Source: Heloderma charlesbogerti
Lineage: Eukaryota; Chordata; Lepidosauria; Squamata; Helodermatidae
Reading direction: 5' to 3'
Assembly (NCBI GenBank): GCA_026122225.1
Contig: JANEZZ010000799.1
Location: 1-64,000, forward strand
DNA: 64,000 bases
Below, piece after piece: positions 11,813 through 22,799 of the stretch (its first letter is position 1; every line of letters begins with the position of its first letter). The notes below the pieces were generated by a model that did not search any database, was not told the origin of the DNA, and saw only the letters and a list, made by a program, of their open reading frames with translations. The translations under genes and the position numbers were made by a program.

Positions 11813-11936
11813 GGCAGCCTCCCCCAATCTGGTGCCCCCTAGATGCGTTCAATTACAACTCCCAACATCCCCCAGCCAGCCATGCTGGAGTCATAGTCCA
11901 ACACATCTGGAAGGCTCCAGGTTGGGGGAGGCTGCC
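11813..11936. repeat. FB1 foldback repeat, complete palindrome
   Basis: A 124-bp near-palindrome. It starts GGCAGCCTCCCCCAA and ends TTGGGGGAGGCTGCC, and both arms carry the FB1 landmarks around a few central bases. This is the clearest complete FB1 copy in the window. Nothing recognised in 11937-12626. Confidence 0.8.
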
Positions 11937-12626
11937 GTAACTGGGGTGCCTTTGATTCTCAAACCATCTCCCTGGCCTGGCATCCCCCCCCCCCATAGCT
12001 GTGCAAAATATCCACACCAAGAAACGATTCCATCTTAGTCTCATAATGTCTTTGCCACTTCAGAAATGAGCACAATAATCTCTAGTTGTCCCAATCAGCT
12101 GCAACTTTGCTCATTTGTCCTAAATAATTGAAAAGCCCTTTCTAAGAGAATAGAAGATGTGTGTGACGCTTGGGGTTGATTTTCTGGTAAGTGACTGCCC
12201 AGGCACTTGAGAAGGTTACCATCGCTGATTGAAGATTTCCCCCCCTTTATATAAGCAGCATAATTAATGAGGTTGTAATGAATTCAGGTGCTGCTCGGTG
12301 GTTACCTCAAGAGAGAGAAAAAAGTGGAAAGAACAGTTTGAAATCTGAACGGGAAATATGGTCCTGATTAGTATTGATTGTGAACACTGGATTTTAAATG
12401 TATGTCTCTAATGTAACAGAAGGCAGTTTTTGCTACTTTTCAAACCATGCTGGTTCTATGCTGCCTATTGTGTACCCAGGAGAACATTTTCACAATTAAC
12501 CTGAAGATACCATCTTTGAACAAGAAGATGTGTGGCATTCACTATGAAGGCTGAGTATGACCGCAAGACAGTCCAAGAGTATTTAATGTCCTTGTGCAGC
12601 ATTTCATTGCTGACCCCACCTCCCTT

Positions 12627-12732
12627 AGCCCCCCTCAAGCTAAAGCCCTCCAGATGTGCTGGACTACAACTCCCATCTAGTGGTGGGGTCACGGTTGAAG
12701 ACCTCTGGAGGGCATTGGCTTGGGGAAGGCTG
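12627..12732. repeat. FB1 foldback repeat
   Basis: Left arm has GCCCTCCAGATGTGCTGGAC and right arm CTCTGGAGGGC..GGGGAAGGC, with a diverged centre. Confidence 0.65.
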
Positions 12733-14310
12733 ACCGATGGTCTTGGATGGCCTACAGAGGTTTATTGCTCTAGGGATGCCAATTGCACTTCTGGCCCGGC
12801 TCGATTTCTTGTGCCTTTCAGAGCTGAGCTACAGTACAGGCAGAATGTCGGAAGGCGGCACTCCCCCCATCATCCCATCTGGATCCCAGGAAACGTTTTA
12901 GCTACTCGGTTTCCCAAGGTCCATGAACCTGAAAGACGTTGGCAGTCCAGAAGACTGGAGCCTCCTCCCTTCTGTTTAAGGTGCTAGTCAGTAGCACTGG
13001 CTGAAGTGGAAGTCACTTGGGCAGAATATGAATGTATGCTCAGAAATGCCATTTTAAGTCATCAAGTGGCCTGAACGTACACTTGCTGAATCATTCTTCA
13101 TAACTGTCTTTTTTTCTCTAATGATACAAGAACATATTTTGATAGGTGTACCGGTAACACAGGGGAAAAATATAGCGATGGATAGTATGTTATCCAATAA
13201 GAGGAATCCTAGATAGTGCCTGAGGGGCCGTCGGATGCAGCAGACCCCCCCTCCAAGGCTGGAGACAGGGCCCTGACCTGAAAAGGGGAGATCTGACTGG
13301 GGATCTCCCCCGCAAGTCCCTCCCAGCCCTGCAGAAAGCTCTGCAGTGGCTCCACGTCCCAAGGTTGGGACTCCGACCTCGGGAAGGAAGAAATGGGTGT
13401 CTTGGGGGCAGGCCAGTGGGCGGAGTGGGGAGAGGCCATGGATCCACTGGACCCAAAGGTCTCTCAGCCCCCATCCCTGCCTCCAGCGGGGGCACATTAG
13501 ATTAGTTCAGAGGCCTGTCTAATTAAAAATGCTCTAATGCAGGACAGAGAGGCAAATAGCTTCCATCGCTGGTCCCACCCTGCCAGCAAGAGCCCGGCAG
13601 GACATGGGATGAATAGAAGCTTCTGATCTTGGCTGCAGGGTTGCTGTCTGACTCTGAGTTATTTCTCTGCCACTTTTCTTATTCCTGAAATTAGGCTCTT
13701 GATACAAATGGAATAAAACAAGGAACCATCGGAACAAGTGGCCAGTTATTTCACCATTGCCTTCAAAACATTGTGTGTGTGCGCGCGCATGCCTGCACAT
13801 CCTTCTTTTAGGGGAAGAAAAGGGGCCATGTACATAGCATCTACACGAAAAAGTGTTACTTACATTTCAGGCATAGTCTGTAATGTGGTCCTCCATAGGC
13901 TGTGAATGTTTTTCTGGCATTGTGCTGAGTGCTCTCACAAGGGCTCCTTGACAAAATACCGTCGATAAGTCTAGTCAGATATCAGGGGCTTTTCTGTAAC
14001 TTAGGCGAGGAACAGTGACGTGGAGATGTTTGGGCAACTGTACCTGAGTTGGGCAACCCCTACTGCTATCTAGTAAATGAGACATTATGGAATGCAAAAC
14101 GTAGCTTAGACGTAAGCAGCCTTACAGGTTTAACAGCTGTTGTAGATACATCCATGTCTAGGCAAATGTAATGCATTAACTATGGTTTGAGAGACATCAC
14201 CAGCTGCCTGATATCCTAGAATGAGCCTTGCTGTGTTCACAGTTTTTTGACATGTTTATTTTATTTGTAAATAAAAATGCAACCACTCAAAAAGGTTTAA
14301 CAAGAGAAGG
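12733..14310. other. No recognised feature
   Basis: Apparently unique sequence. TAGGGATG occurs at 12770 but has no inverted partner nearby. A short (TG)n/(CG)n run lies near 13773-13790. Confidence 0.4.
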
Positions 14311-14511
14311 AACATAGGAGGAGGAAACCGTCTTATACCGAGTCAGACCTCTGGTTCATCTAGCCCAGTATTGTTGACATTGACTGGCAGCAGCGGCTCT
14401 CTAGGATTTCAGGCAAGATTCTTTCCTAACCCTACCTGGAGATGCCAAGGATTGAACCTCGGACTTTCTGCGTGCCAAGCAGCTGCTCTACCACTGAGCT
14501 ATGGTCCCTCC
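14311..14511 (-). mobile_element. Sauria-type SINE, minus orientation
   Basis: The right end, read in reverse, is a tRNA-like head: GGTAGAGCAGCTGCTTGGC as A-box region and GGTTCAATCC as B box. It is followed by CATCTCC and, further on, the TCTGAGTCGGTATAAG-like body typical of squamate SINEs. The family is known to use the BovB LINE machinery. Confidence 0.85.
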
Positions 14512-14559
14512 CAGCTCAGGAAGCAGTGGGGAGCGGGGAGAAAGAGAGAAAAGGGCCTG

Positions 14560-15597
14560 GTTCCGGGACTGCACTGGTCTTGGTCGCACAGGGGGAATGT
14601 GACCCCATTACTTCTCTCAGATGCTTTTGATACCATTGACTACGGTATCCTCCTGGACTGTCTCCATTAGTTGGGACTTTGGGGCACTTTTTTTCGGTGG
14701 TTCAGCTCTCACTTGTGAGGTCAGTTCCAGAGAATAACATAACTGTGCCTCCAGCCCCTGGCAGTTGAACTGTGGGTTGCCACAGGGCACTATTTTGTAC
14801 CCAGCATTGTTTAATATAGCTATGAAGCTACTGGGAGTGGGCTGTGGAGATTTGGGGCTGATGGCACCTAGCTCTATTTCTCTGTGACATCTGAATCTGG
14901 AGAGGATGTGCATATTCTGAACCGGTGCCTGGATGCCGTTATGGGCTGGATGATGGCTAATAGCCTGAGACCCTATGGGTGTGCAGTCCCCAGGTACATA
15001 TATTGGGTTGTTTACCTTTCTGGATGGAGCTACACTCCCTCTGAAGGAGCAGGTACATAGTTTGGGGGCGCTCCTAGATCCATCTTTGTCACTGGAGGCT
15101 CAGGGGATCTCAGTAGCCCAGACTGCCCATTGCCAGCTTGCAGTGATGTGACAACTATGCCTGTCAGATAGAGATTGCCTAGCTACTGTGATCTATGCAC
15201 TGGTAACCTCATGTTTAGACTCCTGTAATGTGCCCTGTATGGGGCCTTCTCAGCAGCAGTGCCCACCACCCTCTGGAACAGCCTCCCACATGTGGTTTGA
15301 AAGGCAGAAAGTGTGGAGAGCTTCAAACTCCTCTTGAAGACATAATTGTTTACACAGGCTTTCCCTGACTTTTAATGCATTATGACACTGTTCCGTTTTA
15401 TTGTTTTATTATTGTCTTTATTGTAATGTTAAATTTATTAATTTATTAATGTATTATTTTATATTGTGTTGTTATACTATTTTTATATTGGTTTTAAAAT
15501 GTATTACATATTTATTGTCAACTGCATAGAGATTTTAGGATATTAAGCGGTATACAAGTAGTATAAAATTAATTAATTAACTAACTAACTAACTAAC
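14560..15597 (+). mobile_element. CR1/L3-type LINE 3' part with broken RT remnant
   Basis: Short in-frame pieces resemble CR1-clade reverse transcriptase: DAFDTIDYGILLDCLH at 14623-14670 (motif A region, first D of the active site), then a CHRALF-type block, and LDGATLPLKEQ near 15020. Frameshifts and stops separate them. From about 15230 a different CR1 C-terminal segment and AT-rich 3' UTR follow, ending in a (TAAC)n tail at 15580-15597. The join suggests either two copies or an internal deletion. Confidence 0.7.
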
Positions 15598-15826
15598 ACA
15601 GAAACACCATTCTAAAATCTAACAAACTGGTTCCATTTTTCAGAAAAAACACCCTGTTTATCACTTGCTCATTTCTGTCCATTTGTCAATGTGAACCAAT
15701 TCAAATGCTTTGAACAACCATTCCCCGGTACCTGGTCTGTTGCTGACTTGGCAACACAAACTTCGTAGCCATCAAAAGTGTAGCAGGCAAATACGCCTGA
15801 TTCACAACTGGGGAGCCAAGTTACAT

Positions 15827-16066
15827 AATATTTATTTATTGCATTTATATCCTGCCTTTTTTTCTCCTTAAGGAACCCAAGGCAGCATGTATAATCCTCC
15901 TCCTCTCCATTTTAGCCTCACAGCAACAACCCTGTGAGGCAGGTTGAGCTGAGAGTCCATGACTGGCCCAAAGTCACCCAGTGAGCTTCCATGGCCGAGT
16001 GGAGACTAGAACCTGGATCTCCCGGCTCCCAGTCCAACACTCTTGCCACTACACCACACTGGCTCT
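15827..16066 (-). mobile_element. MIR-like tRNA SINE, minus orientation
   Basis: Starts with ATTTATATCCTGCC, then CCTCACAGCAACAACCCTGTG, a MIR/CORE-like core, and ends with AGTGTGGTGTAGTGGC read in reverse, a tRNA-like A-box region. The same unit occurs at 57719-57944 and 63797-64000. Nothing recognised in 16067-16650. Confidence 0.75.
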
Positions 16067-16650
16067 TTATTCATATTAAACAATATTAATAAAGCATTCA
16101 TCGCCAAATAAAAGCCCATCATTTGTTCTATCTCACAAAGCTTTACCTCCAATATAGTTGTACTCTAGGACAACTCCCCAAAATATGTAGGAAGCCAATA
16201 GCTTACAGTTTTCAAGTGTAGTTAGTCACCTGCCTCATCTTTGTATTCCTAGTGAATAGTTCTACTGTCTTTAACCCCATTTAACAGTTTTGCTAATGAA
16301 AACTTCATAGCCCATCTTTTGGCTTTTGTTAAAAGTCTCCCATAAACGTCCACCTTCTGTATAGTCATGGTGCTATTTAGCATCCATTTTCTCTTTTGAT
16401 GCCATGTTTATGCCACATTTTTGCCATGTTCAACTTGAGATACCAGCAAAGCAAGCCTTTTGAGGTTAGGCATGTGGCAACTAGATAGAGGGCCTTTTTA
16501 GTTGTGGACCCCCCACTTTGAAATACCCTCTCCAGAGTATTTCCTGGGTATTACTTGGCTGGGAAGGGATTTTACTTTCCCAGGACTTTAAAAAAATCTG
16601 GTGTAATTTTATTCTTCTGCTATAATTTTTATGAGCTGGTTCCTGTCATA

Positions 16651-17686
16651 GGCTGGATCTACACTTACCGCCTTTTTCCGCTTCCAATGAGGTTTCACCG
16701 CCCGCCTTTCACACTACACAGTAGCTGCCTCGATTTGGAACCAGAATTTCCCACTTCCGTGCTCCCGCTTTCAATACCCTGATATCCCGGTATTTCCCCT
16801 TAATGTGTTCTGATTTTCTGCCTTTGCTACCATATCCAGTCGTAGTCCCCGCCCCTGCCTATCCATATGCGGCGGTGTTTGTATTTCCCTCCTGTCCAGT
16901 CACAGCTCTCGACGGCCCCATGTCTTCTTCCGGCTACCAATCGCATAGCTTCCTCAGCAGCCCCCATTTCCTCAGCAACAAGCAAAGGGCTGGATGTGTG
17001 CACACGTGTCTGATCTCGGAAGCTAAGCGGGGTCAGCCCCGGTCAGTGCTTGGACGGGAGACCACCTGGGAATCAGGCTTCCTGCACTGAGCAGGGGTTA
17101 TTGGATCCCTTCAAATGAGATTAAGTTGTACCCCCTCCTATCCCCCACTCCGGATGTTTGTTTGTTTTTAAATTAAGGCGTTATCCTCGCAGAATCGGGG
17201 CTTCTCCGCAATGTTTTTTTTCCTAATTGAGGCATGATCTTCCAAGATTCCAAGTTGTGAAGCTTTGAAGATCATGCCTCAATTAGAAAAAAAAAACATT
17301 GTGGAGAAGCCCCGATTCTGCGAGGATAATGCCTTAATTTTTTTAAAAAAACATCTGGAGCGGGGGATAGCAGGGGGTAAAACTTAGTCTCCTTTGAAGG
17401 GATACAACTACCCCCTGCTCAGTGCAGGAAGCCTGATTCCCAGGCGGTCGCCCATCCAACTACTGACTGGGGCCGACCCCGCTTAGCATCCGAGATCAGA
17501 CAAGCGCGCGCAGGAAAACAGCAGGAAAACAGCACAGTGCTCGAGTGTGAACCGAGCTTGCGCATTCGATGAAGCACTGCAACGGGGGAAAGGGGTGAGT
17601 ATGAATAATCACGTTTTAATGCGAGAGCGTTTAACTCGACGGGACACCAAATTCATTGTGATGGCGGGCGCAATGTAGATTGGCCC
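16651..17686. mobile_element. DNA-transposon-like element with imperfect TIRs
   Basis: The left end GGCTGGATCTAC faces the reversed right end GGGCCAATCTAC, and both run on into similar CGCC-rich bases. ATA flanks both sides (16648-16650 and 17687-17689), a possible 3-bp target duplication as in PIF/Harbinger. There is no transposase frame. The centre carries the 5S-related inverted dimer. Confidence 0.5.
16997..17514. repeat. Inverted dimer with 5S rRNA-like arm ends
   Basis: Left arm 16997-17242 and right arm 17267-17514 are inverted copies around a 24-base spacer. Each arm begins with 5S rRNA-like sequence, for example GTCTGATCTCGGAAGCTAAG, GGACGGGAGACCACCTGGGA on the left, corresponding roughly to 5S positions 35-100 and therefore covering the internal control region (box A, intermediate element, box C). 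The rest of each arm is unrelated to 5S: a TATCCCCC block, poly-A/T and AATTGAGGCATGATCTTC. The 5S first third is missing, so it is not a 5S gene. Possible origin: a 5S-headed SINE duplicated head-to-tail inverted. Confidence 0.8.
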
Positions 17687-17696
17687 ATAGTCAGAG

Positions 17697-17775
17697 TAGA
17701 CCCATTGAAATCAATAGGACTTATGTTAGTAATGACTAACTCAAGTCCCATTCATTTCAGTGGGTTTACTTTAAG
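17697..17775. repeat. Short palindromic repeat
   Basis: TAGACCCATTGAAATCAATA and, inverted, TAAACCCACTGAAATGAATG are arms of about 34 bases with a tiny loop. It resembles the common squamate AAGTCCCATT..CAATGGG repeat that also appears at 37507-37640. Nothing recognised in 17776-18289. Confidence 0.6.
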
Positions 17776-18289
17776 TATGAATAAGTCTGGAACCAATCCT
17801 GTGTTTTTACTGTACTGATAGTTTGAGCTGTGGTTTTATTACTTTATTATTTTTTCGCATGGTTCGTTAGCTGCATTAGGAACAGTAAGACTGAAGTACA
17901 TTTTTCAACCAAACCAACAAGATACGCAGAAGGAAATGGAAACAAGGCAACAAGAGTCGGTGAAGAACAGCATGTTTGGGAATCATCAACCATCCCAAAG
18001 GACTTGTTTTGTACATTTACAAAAATGTACAAATCAGATCTAGTCTGATAACGAGGCGACTCCGACTGCATCAGGCCAGGCGTCATTTGCGGGAGGAGTG
18101 GTGTATCAACGCTTCTGAAACATGCAATACATGGGGAAGTATCAGCGTGGGGTTTTGTGTGGCAGACAGCGGTTATCCCGAAGCGTGCATGCACACAAGG
18201 AGACTTTGCGTATGTGTTGTACACATGCACCATCACAACTGTTGCAGTCGTGTGCTCTGTGCACAAGCAAAAGAAAGGAACGGGCCCCA

Positions 18290-18763
18290 CCGGTTCCAAA
18301 GCTTACCAGCTGCGGCTGCATCCATCCCTAATCCCGAGTGCCAGGAGCAAGATCAGCTCCACCTGAGGAAGAGCCAGAAGTGGTCCCCATGGGGAAGAAG
18401 AGCCTTCCTCAGAGCCCGAGCCTGGAAACACGCCGAGGACCTGGGTGAGCAGCCCCTCCCCTCCAGGAATCGACTCATCCATGGCTCAAGGAAACGGACT
18501 CGCCAGTGGATCCTTGTCTGAAACATCACAAGACTTGCTAATGCGCTACAGAGTTCTGTAGAGGCACCAGGGTGCAATGGAAGCATGGTGCACTGAAAGG
18601 CTGTCCACTCTCTGCTGCGGGGTGGAGCCTGGAACAGTCACCTGGGTTTGCGTCAAGGTGCACGGGCGCAGTTGAGACTTGCGGCTTGTTGGAGCGAGTT
18701 GTTTGTTGGCTTGGAGCTGTACATGTTTTGGTGAATCCTCCTTCGGACTAAACCTATTCTCTC
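18290..18763. repeat. Possible retroelement remnant
   Basis: GC-rich sequence with acidic then basic codons, similar in style to the segment ahead of the possible LTR at 4409. No LTR ends, primer site or motif is secure. It is the target of the following hAT insertion. Confidence 0.2.
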
Positions 18764-18771
18764 CCCAGCAG

Positions 18772-19258
18772 TAGGGATGGACAGGCCCAACTCTGTCAGG
18801 GGGAGCTCAACAAGCTGCACCCCCAGCTTGCGTGGTCCAGACCCACTCGGCGAGCCTCCCGGACCACTGAGCCACGCAAGTTGCCCTCCTCTGTGCGCCA
18901 AGGACTCCGGCAGTCAAGCCCTTGTGCTTTATGTGCACAAGGGCTTGACTGCTGAGTCCTCAGCACTGCCAGCCCCCAGCGCTCTTGCCCTGGCCTCCTT
19001 GGGAAGGCTTTCTTAACAGCTGGCACAGAAAGCAGGAACCTCGGTGCAGCCAGCCCCCAGCACTGTCATCCTGGCCTCCTCTAGAGGAGGCCAGGGTGAG
19101 AGTGCTGGGGTGCTGCGGTGCTTCCAGCCGCCCGCCGAGCTCCAGGACACTCGGCAACTGGGTCCATTGCTGCCCCAGGGCTCGACAAGTGGGGTCCAGG
19201 AGGCCGGATGGAAGTCCGTCAGACATCACCCTCTTTTCGGACTCCTGCACCATCCCTA
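18772..19258. mobile_element. Non-autonomous hAT element, TAGGGATG ends
   Basis: Starts TAGGGATGG and ends CCATCCCTA, flanked by perfect 8-bp CCCAGCAG copies (18764-18771 and 19259-19266), the hAT target-duplication length. The 487-bp interior has no transposase. It contains a palindrome at about 18913-18950 (GTCAAGCCCTTGTG..CACAAGGGCTTGAC) and another around 19070-19100 (CTGGCCTCCTCTAGAGGAGG). Confidence 0.9.
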
Positions 19259-19504
19259 CCCAGCAGTCTTCTTGCTACTGGCTTCCATTTAGTAGCCACT
19301 GCCATCTATCATCTCCTGTTATCCTTCTACAAATTTCCTGCAAATGCCCCAGGGGCTTCACCATCCATGAGGCTGAATTGGCCATGACACGGTGAAAAAA
19401 GCATTTGATATAAAATCTTCATGAGAGCAATGCCCAAATCCAGATTAGGCCAACTCAAAGAGCACAAAAAATCTGCAAGCATTTGAGATCTCTTCATCAG
19501 GAAA

Positions 19505-19750
19505 GAATGAATTCTCTGAAAACCCAGCTGTTTTCGCTGGCCTTTCTGTGGCCTGCAGCTTTTACTGGTGTTATCTGTTTTAGAGCATTTTAATTGAATA
19601 TTTATTCTATTATTTATTTATATTAAATAAAATATTTAGTCTATTATATTTGTTTTACATGGTTTTGTATTGGTTTTATCTCATATGCAGCATTCTACCC
19701 TTAAAGGTGGCCTTAAAAACTTTTCAAATATAATTTATTTATTTATGATA
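19505..19750 (+). mobile_element. CR1-type LINE 3' end
   Basis: Encodes a short K-T-Q-L-F-x-L-A-F-like C-terminal remnant, then AT-rich 3' UTR, and stops in ATTTATTTATGATA. The 220-bp repeat begins immediately after. Nothing recognised in 19267-19504. Confidence 0.6.
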
Positions 19751-19751
19751 C

Positions 19752-19971
19752 TTTGCCATTGGCTTATAATGCGCTTGGGCGTTGGTGGTCAAAGTTTGTC
19801 GTTATCAACCCCCCTTCCCCATTTTGAATTTTGGTGTCAGCACTAGCCATGATAGTCGACAAGTGTCTTGGATATATGGAGAGAAGAGCTTTGGGAGCAT
19901 AGATAGGGGCAGAGGGAGAGGGGAAAGGACAAGGAGGGAGATAGAAATGGACTAGATAGTGATGTAATTTT
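19752..19971 (+). repeat. 220-bp direct repeat, copy 1
   Basis: About 96% identical to 21308-21527, from TTTGCCATTGGCTTATAATG to GATAGTGATGTAATTTT. It precedes the gag-like segment, so it could be an LTR or leader piece, but it lacks TG..CA ends. Four of the roughly eight differences are CpG here against CpA in copy 2. Confidence 0.85.
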
Positions 19972-20480
19972 ATTCTTTTTTTCTTTGATTAAGAGTGAAA
20001 AATATTTGGCAGTGAGAGAGAGGGTGGAGGGGTTGGTTGCGAGAGTCGTTCTGGGTTCAGGGGTAAAGGGATAAGGCCAGGAAGGAAAGCCGTCAAGTCA
20101 GAGCAGAGCAGAACAGAGTTGGGGGAAGTTGCGTTGTACAGACAGTTGTTCACCTTGCCAAGTTGTGGAAATTCTTGGTTAAAGACACCCAAAGTTTTGG
20201 AAACAGTATCCAGTATCAGAAACCCAGTATCAGAAACAAAAAGAGAAAGAAAAAGAAAGGAGTATGAAGAGACACTTCCATCTTCTAAGAACTGTGAAGG
20301 TGAGCAGAGGCCTACATCTCTGACAGAAAAAATGTGGCAGGCGCTCCCTTTAATGTCCGGTCCCCTGACCAATTTCTATTTGCAGTCCACAGTGAGCGGC
20401 CACAATGGAGGCGCAGCCTGGATAGCTTCAGGGCTAGAAAAGCAAACCTGAAGAGGGAAGATTAATGCAGGACTTACCTA

Positions 20481-21060
20481 ATGGGGGACCAGGCAGATGA
20501 TATCCTGCTTTCATTCAGGCTGAGTGAGGGGGATTCAAAGAGATATACTATAGTGATGGGAAGTTTTGAAAAGCATTTCATGGTGACATGCAGTGTGATT
20601 TATGAACGGGTGAAGTTTAATTCATGTGTACAAAAAGGAAATGAATCACTAGAGGATTTTATCATCTCTCTGTACTCACTGGCTGAACACAGTGAATATG
20701 GGGTCCTTCCTTCATGATGCAATAAGCTGCAACAGACTTGTTGCGGGTGCAATTAGGTGAGGTGCTCACTTTGGAAAAAGCAGTCACAGCAGTAAGACAA
20801 CACGAGGGTGTGAAGGAAAAGCAATCAGACCTCCATTACAGCAGCATGATCTCTCTGGTGGACAGTGTTTCTACACAGAGGGAAAGGGCACAGCACATGG
20901 GAGCTTCAGGGACAGTTGAGAGGATGAATCCACAAAACAAGGAAGAAAGATGCCAGCAGTGTACTGGGAAGAAACACAGAAAGGAACATTGCCCAGCAAA
21001 AGATTCCGTTTGCCATGATCGCAAGAGAAAAGGGCATTTTGTAAAGGCCAGCTTTGTAGG
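20481..21060 (+). pseudogene. gag-like remnant with zinc knuckle
   Basis: The first frame (20481-20716) resembles the capsid region of Mag-like gag: NESLEDFIISLYSLAEH precedes a stop. A second frame from 20738 continues and at residues 72-85 has a complete C-X2-C-X4-H-X4-C knuckle (CQQC..H..C, nucleotides 20951-20992). A second, shorter knuckle right after it keeps C92 and H100 but has lost two cysteines. In such elements this protein packages the RNA. It cannot act here because of the break near 20717. Confidence 0.7.
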
Positions 21061-21149
21061 GGTAGCAGTGGGGCAAATCACAACCACCTTATCTGGCTTG
21101 CTTGGATCTGTGACAGAGAGTCAAGGCATGAAAATAAAGATAGGGACAG

Positions 21150-21307
21150 AAAAAATCAAGATGAATGGACATCCAGTGGAGTTTAAGCTGGATCACTGGG
21201 GCAGATGACACTGCGATCCCACAACTGTGTTTAGACCACATGCGAGGCAGAGATTGCTAAATTGCACCCGGCATGCTCCCAGCATGGCTTGTTTAAGCTG
21301 TGGTGAT
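21150..21307 (+). pseudogene. Aspartic protease remnant
   Basis: VEFKLD ends the zinc-knuckle frame; the bases for the expected T-G-A-D active-site continuation follow directly but one base out of frame, at about 21193-21210. So a single-base shift splits the active site. After about 100 more bases the segment is cut off by the second 220-bp repeat. Confidence 0.6.
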
Positions 21308-21527
21308 TTTGCCATTGGCTTATAATGCACTTGGGCAATGGTGGTCAAAGTTTGTCATTATCAACCCCCCTTCCCCATTTTGAATTTTGATGTCAGCACT
21401 AGCCATGATAGTCAACAAGTGTCTTGGATATATGTAGAGAAGAGTTTTGGGAGCATAGATAGGGGCAGAGGGAGAGGGGAAAGGACAAGGAGGGAGATAG
21501 AAATGGACTAGATAGTGATGTAATTTT
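21308..21527 (+). repeat. 220-bp direct repeat, copy 2
   Basis: Near-identical to 19752-19971. It lies inside the gypsy-like element between protease and RT. CpG sites present in copy 1 are CpA here at four places. No flanking duplication was detected. Confidence 0.85.
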
Positions 21528-21559
21528 TTGTGCAAACCAGCCTATTGCGTCGGCAGTTA

Positions 21560-22745
21560 TCCCACAAGTAGAATGCCCCACACTCTTTCAAGGTCTGGTC
21601 TAGATGGATACACTGTATGAAATCAAATTGAAACTGGACCCTAAATCCTTCTCCATTTGTGTTCCCAGGCAAGTGCCAATTCCACTACTCAATAAAGTCA
21701 AGAAAAGGCTGAAAGAAATTATTGAAATGGAGGTTGCTGAACCAGTGGATGAGTCCACAGCGTGGTGTGCTGCACTGGCTATTTTGGGTAAGCCAGATGG
21801 AGATATACATATCTGCATTGATCTGACCCAGCTGACCCAGTGCTGAAAGAGACCTGCATCCCATGCCAGTGGTGGAGCACACACTGGGGAGCTAGGCATA
21901 GCCACGTTCTTTTCCAAATTAGACACCAACAATGGATTTTGGCAAATGCTGTTGATGGAAAGCTCCATGAAGCTGACTACATGCATCATCCCCTTGGGTG
22001 CCGTTGTTTCAAAAGGCTGCCCTTCAGGATCACCTCAGACTCCGAGCACTTCCAAAAGAGGATAAGCCATTTGCTTCAGGATATTGAGGGTGTTCCTTGC
22101 CATATGGATGATATTATAGTCAGAGGGGTCACTATGGAACAGCATGATACTTGACTGTGGCAGGTCCTCAGCCAGCTGTAGAAGGCTAAGCTCACATGCA
22201 ACAAAGAGAAATGTGCATTTGATGTCTAACATGTATATTTCCTGGGATATGTGATTGAGGGAGAGGGCATCCTCCCTGACTTGGAGAAAGTAAAAGCTAC
22301 TGAGGATTTTTCAACCTCAAAACCAATCACAGTAATCTGCCAATTTCTAGGAATGGTAAATTCCTTGGGACACTTCCTGCTTTATCTCTCAGATCTTACA
22401 AGCCCATTCAATGAAGTGTTGAAATCAAACAATGAGTTTGTCTGGGGCTCAAGTCAGGAACAAGCCTTCTGGGAGATCAGAAAGGCCACTGCACCCATTC
22501 TAGTGACATTTGATCCAAGAAGACAAACTATCAGCAGATGCCTCATCACATGGACTAGGAGCTGTACTGCAGCAAGGACAAGATGATGGGCAACTTCATC
22601 CAGTCGCCTTTGCCTCAAGACACCATCAGCTGTGAAAAAGCACTATCCACAGATTGAGAAAGAGGCATTGGCTATCAAGTGGGCATGTAAATGGCTCCAA
22701 GATTTTACAACTAGACTGCATTTCATGATTGAAACAGACCATTAA
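21560..22745 (+). pseudogene. Ty3/gypsy RT and RNase H remnant
   Basis: Frame pieces in order: an RT N-terminal block with VPIPLLNKVKKRL (21673-21711); a KPDGDIHICID block; a shifted LDTNNGFWQ-like block near 21920; FKRLPFRITSDSEHFQKR (22011-22064); and HMDD (22101-22112), the Y/M-x-D-D catalytic region with both aspartates kept. FLGMV and an RNase H piece (FDPRRQ, then QIEKEALAIKWA in another frame) follow. At least five frame breaks or stops separate these. Confidence 0.75.
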
Positions 22746-22799
22746 CCAATAGTCCCTGTTTTCACTACCAAGCCCAGCTGGATGCCTTGGCCTCGCTTT

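Larger units (their letters stand above)
19972..22772 (+). mobile_element. Degenerate Ty3/gypsy-like retroelement (gag, protease, RT, RNase H)
   Basis: The order leader, gag-like, zinc knuckle, aspartic protease, reverse transcriptase and RNase H fits a Ty3/gypsy element, most like the Mag group known in vertebrates and insects. Every domain is broken by stops or shifts. A copy of the 220-bp repeat lies between protease and RT, where the linker is lost. No integrase follows: the RNase H remnant runs straight into DIRS-type sequence near 22773. No target duplication was found. Confidence 0.75.

Noticed and set aside
12770..12900. Another TAGGGATG hAT element
   Set aside because: The motif has no inverted CATCCCTA partner with matching 8-bp flanks within a reasonable distance.
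17009..17100. Functional 5S rRNA gene
   Set aside because: Only about the middle two thirds of 5S is present, several bases differ, the 5' third is missing and the segment is the arm of an inverted dimer.
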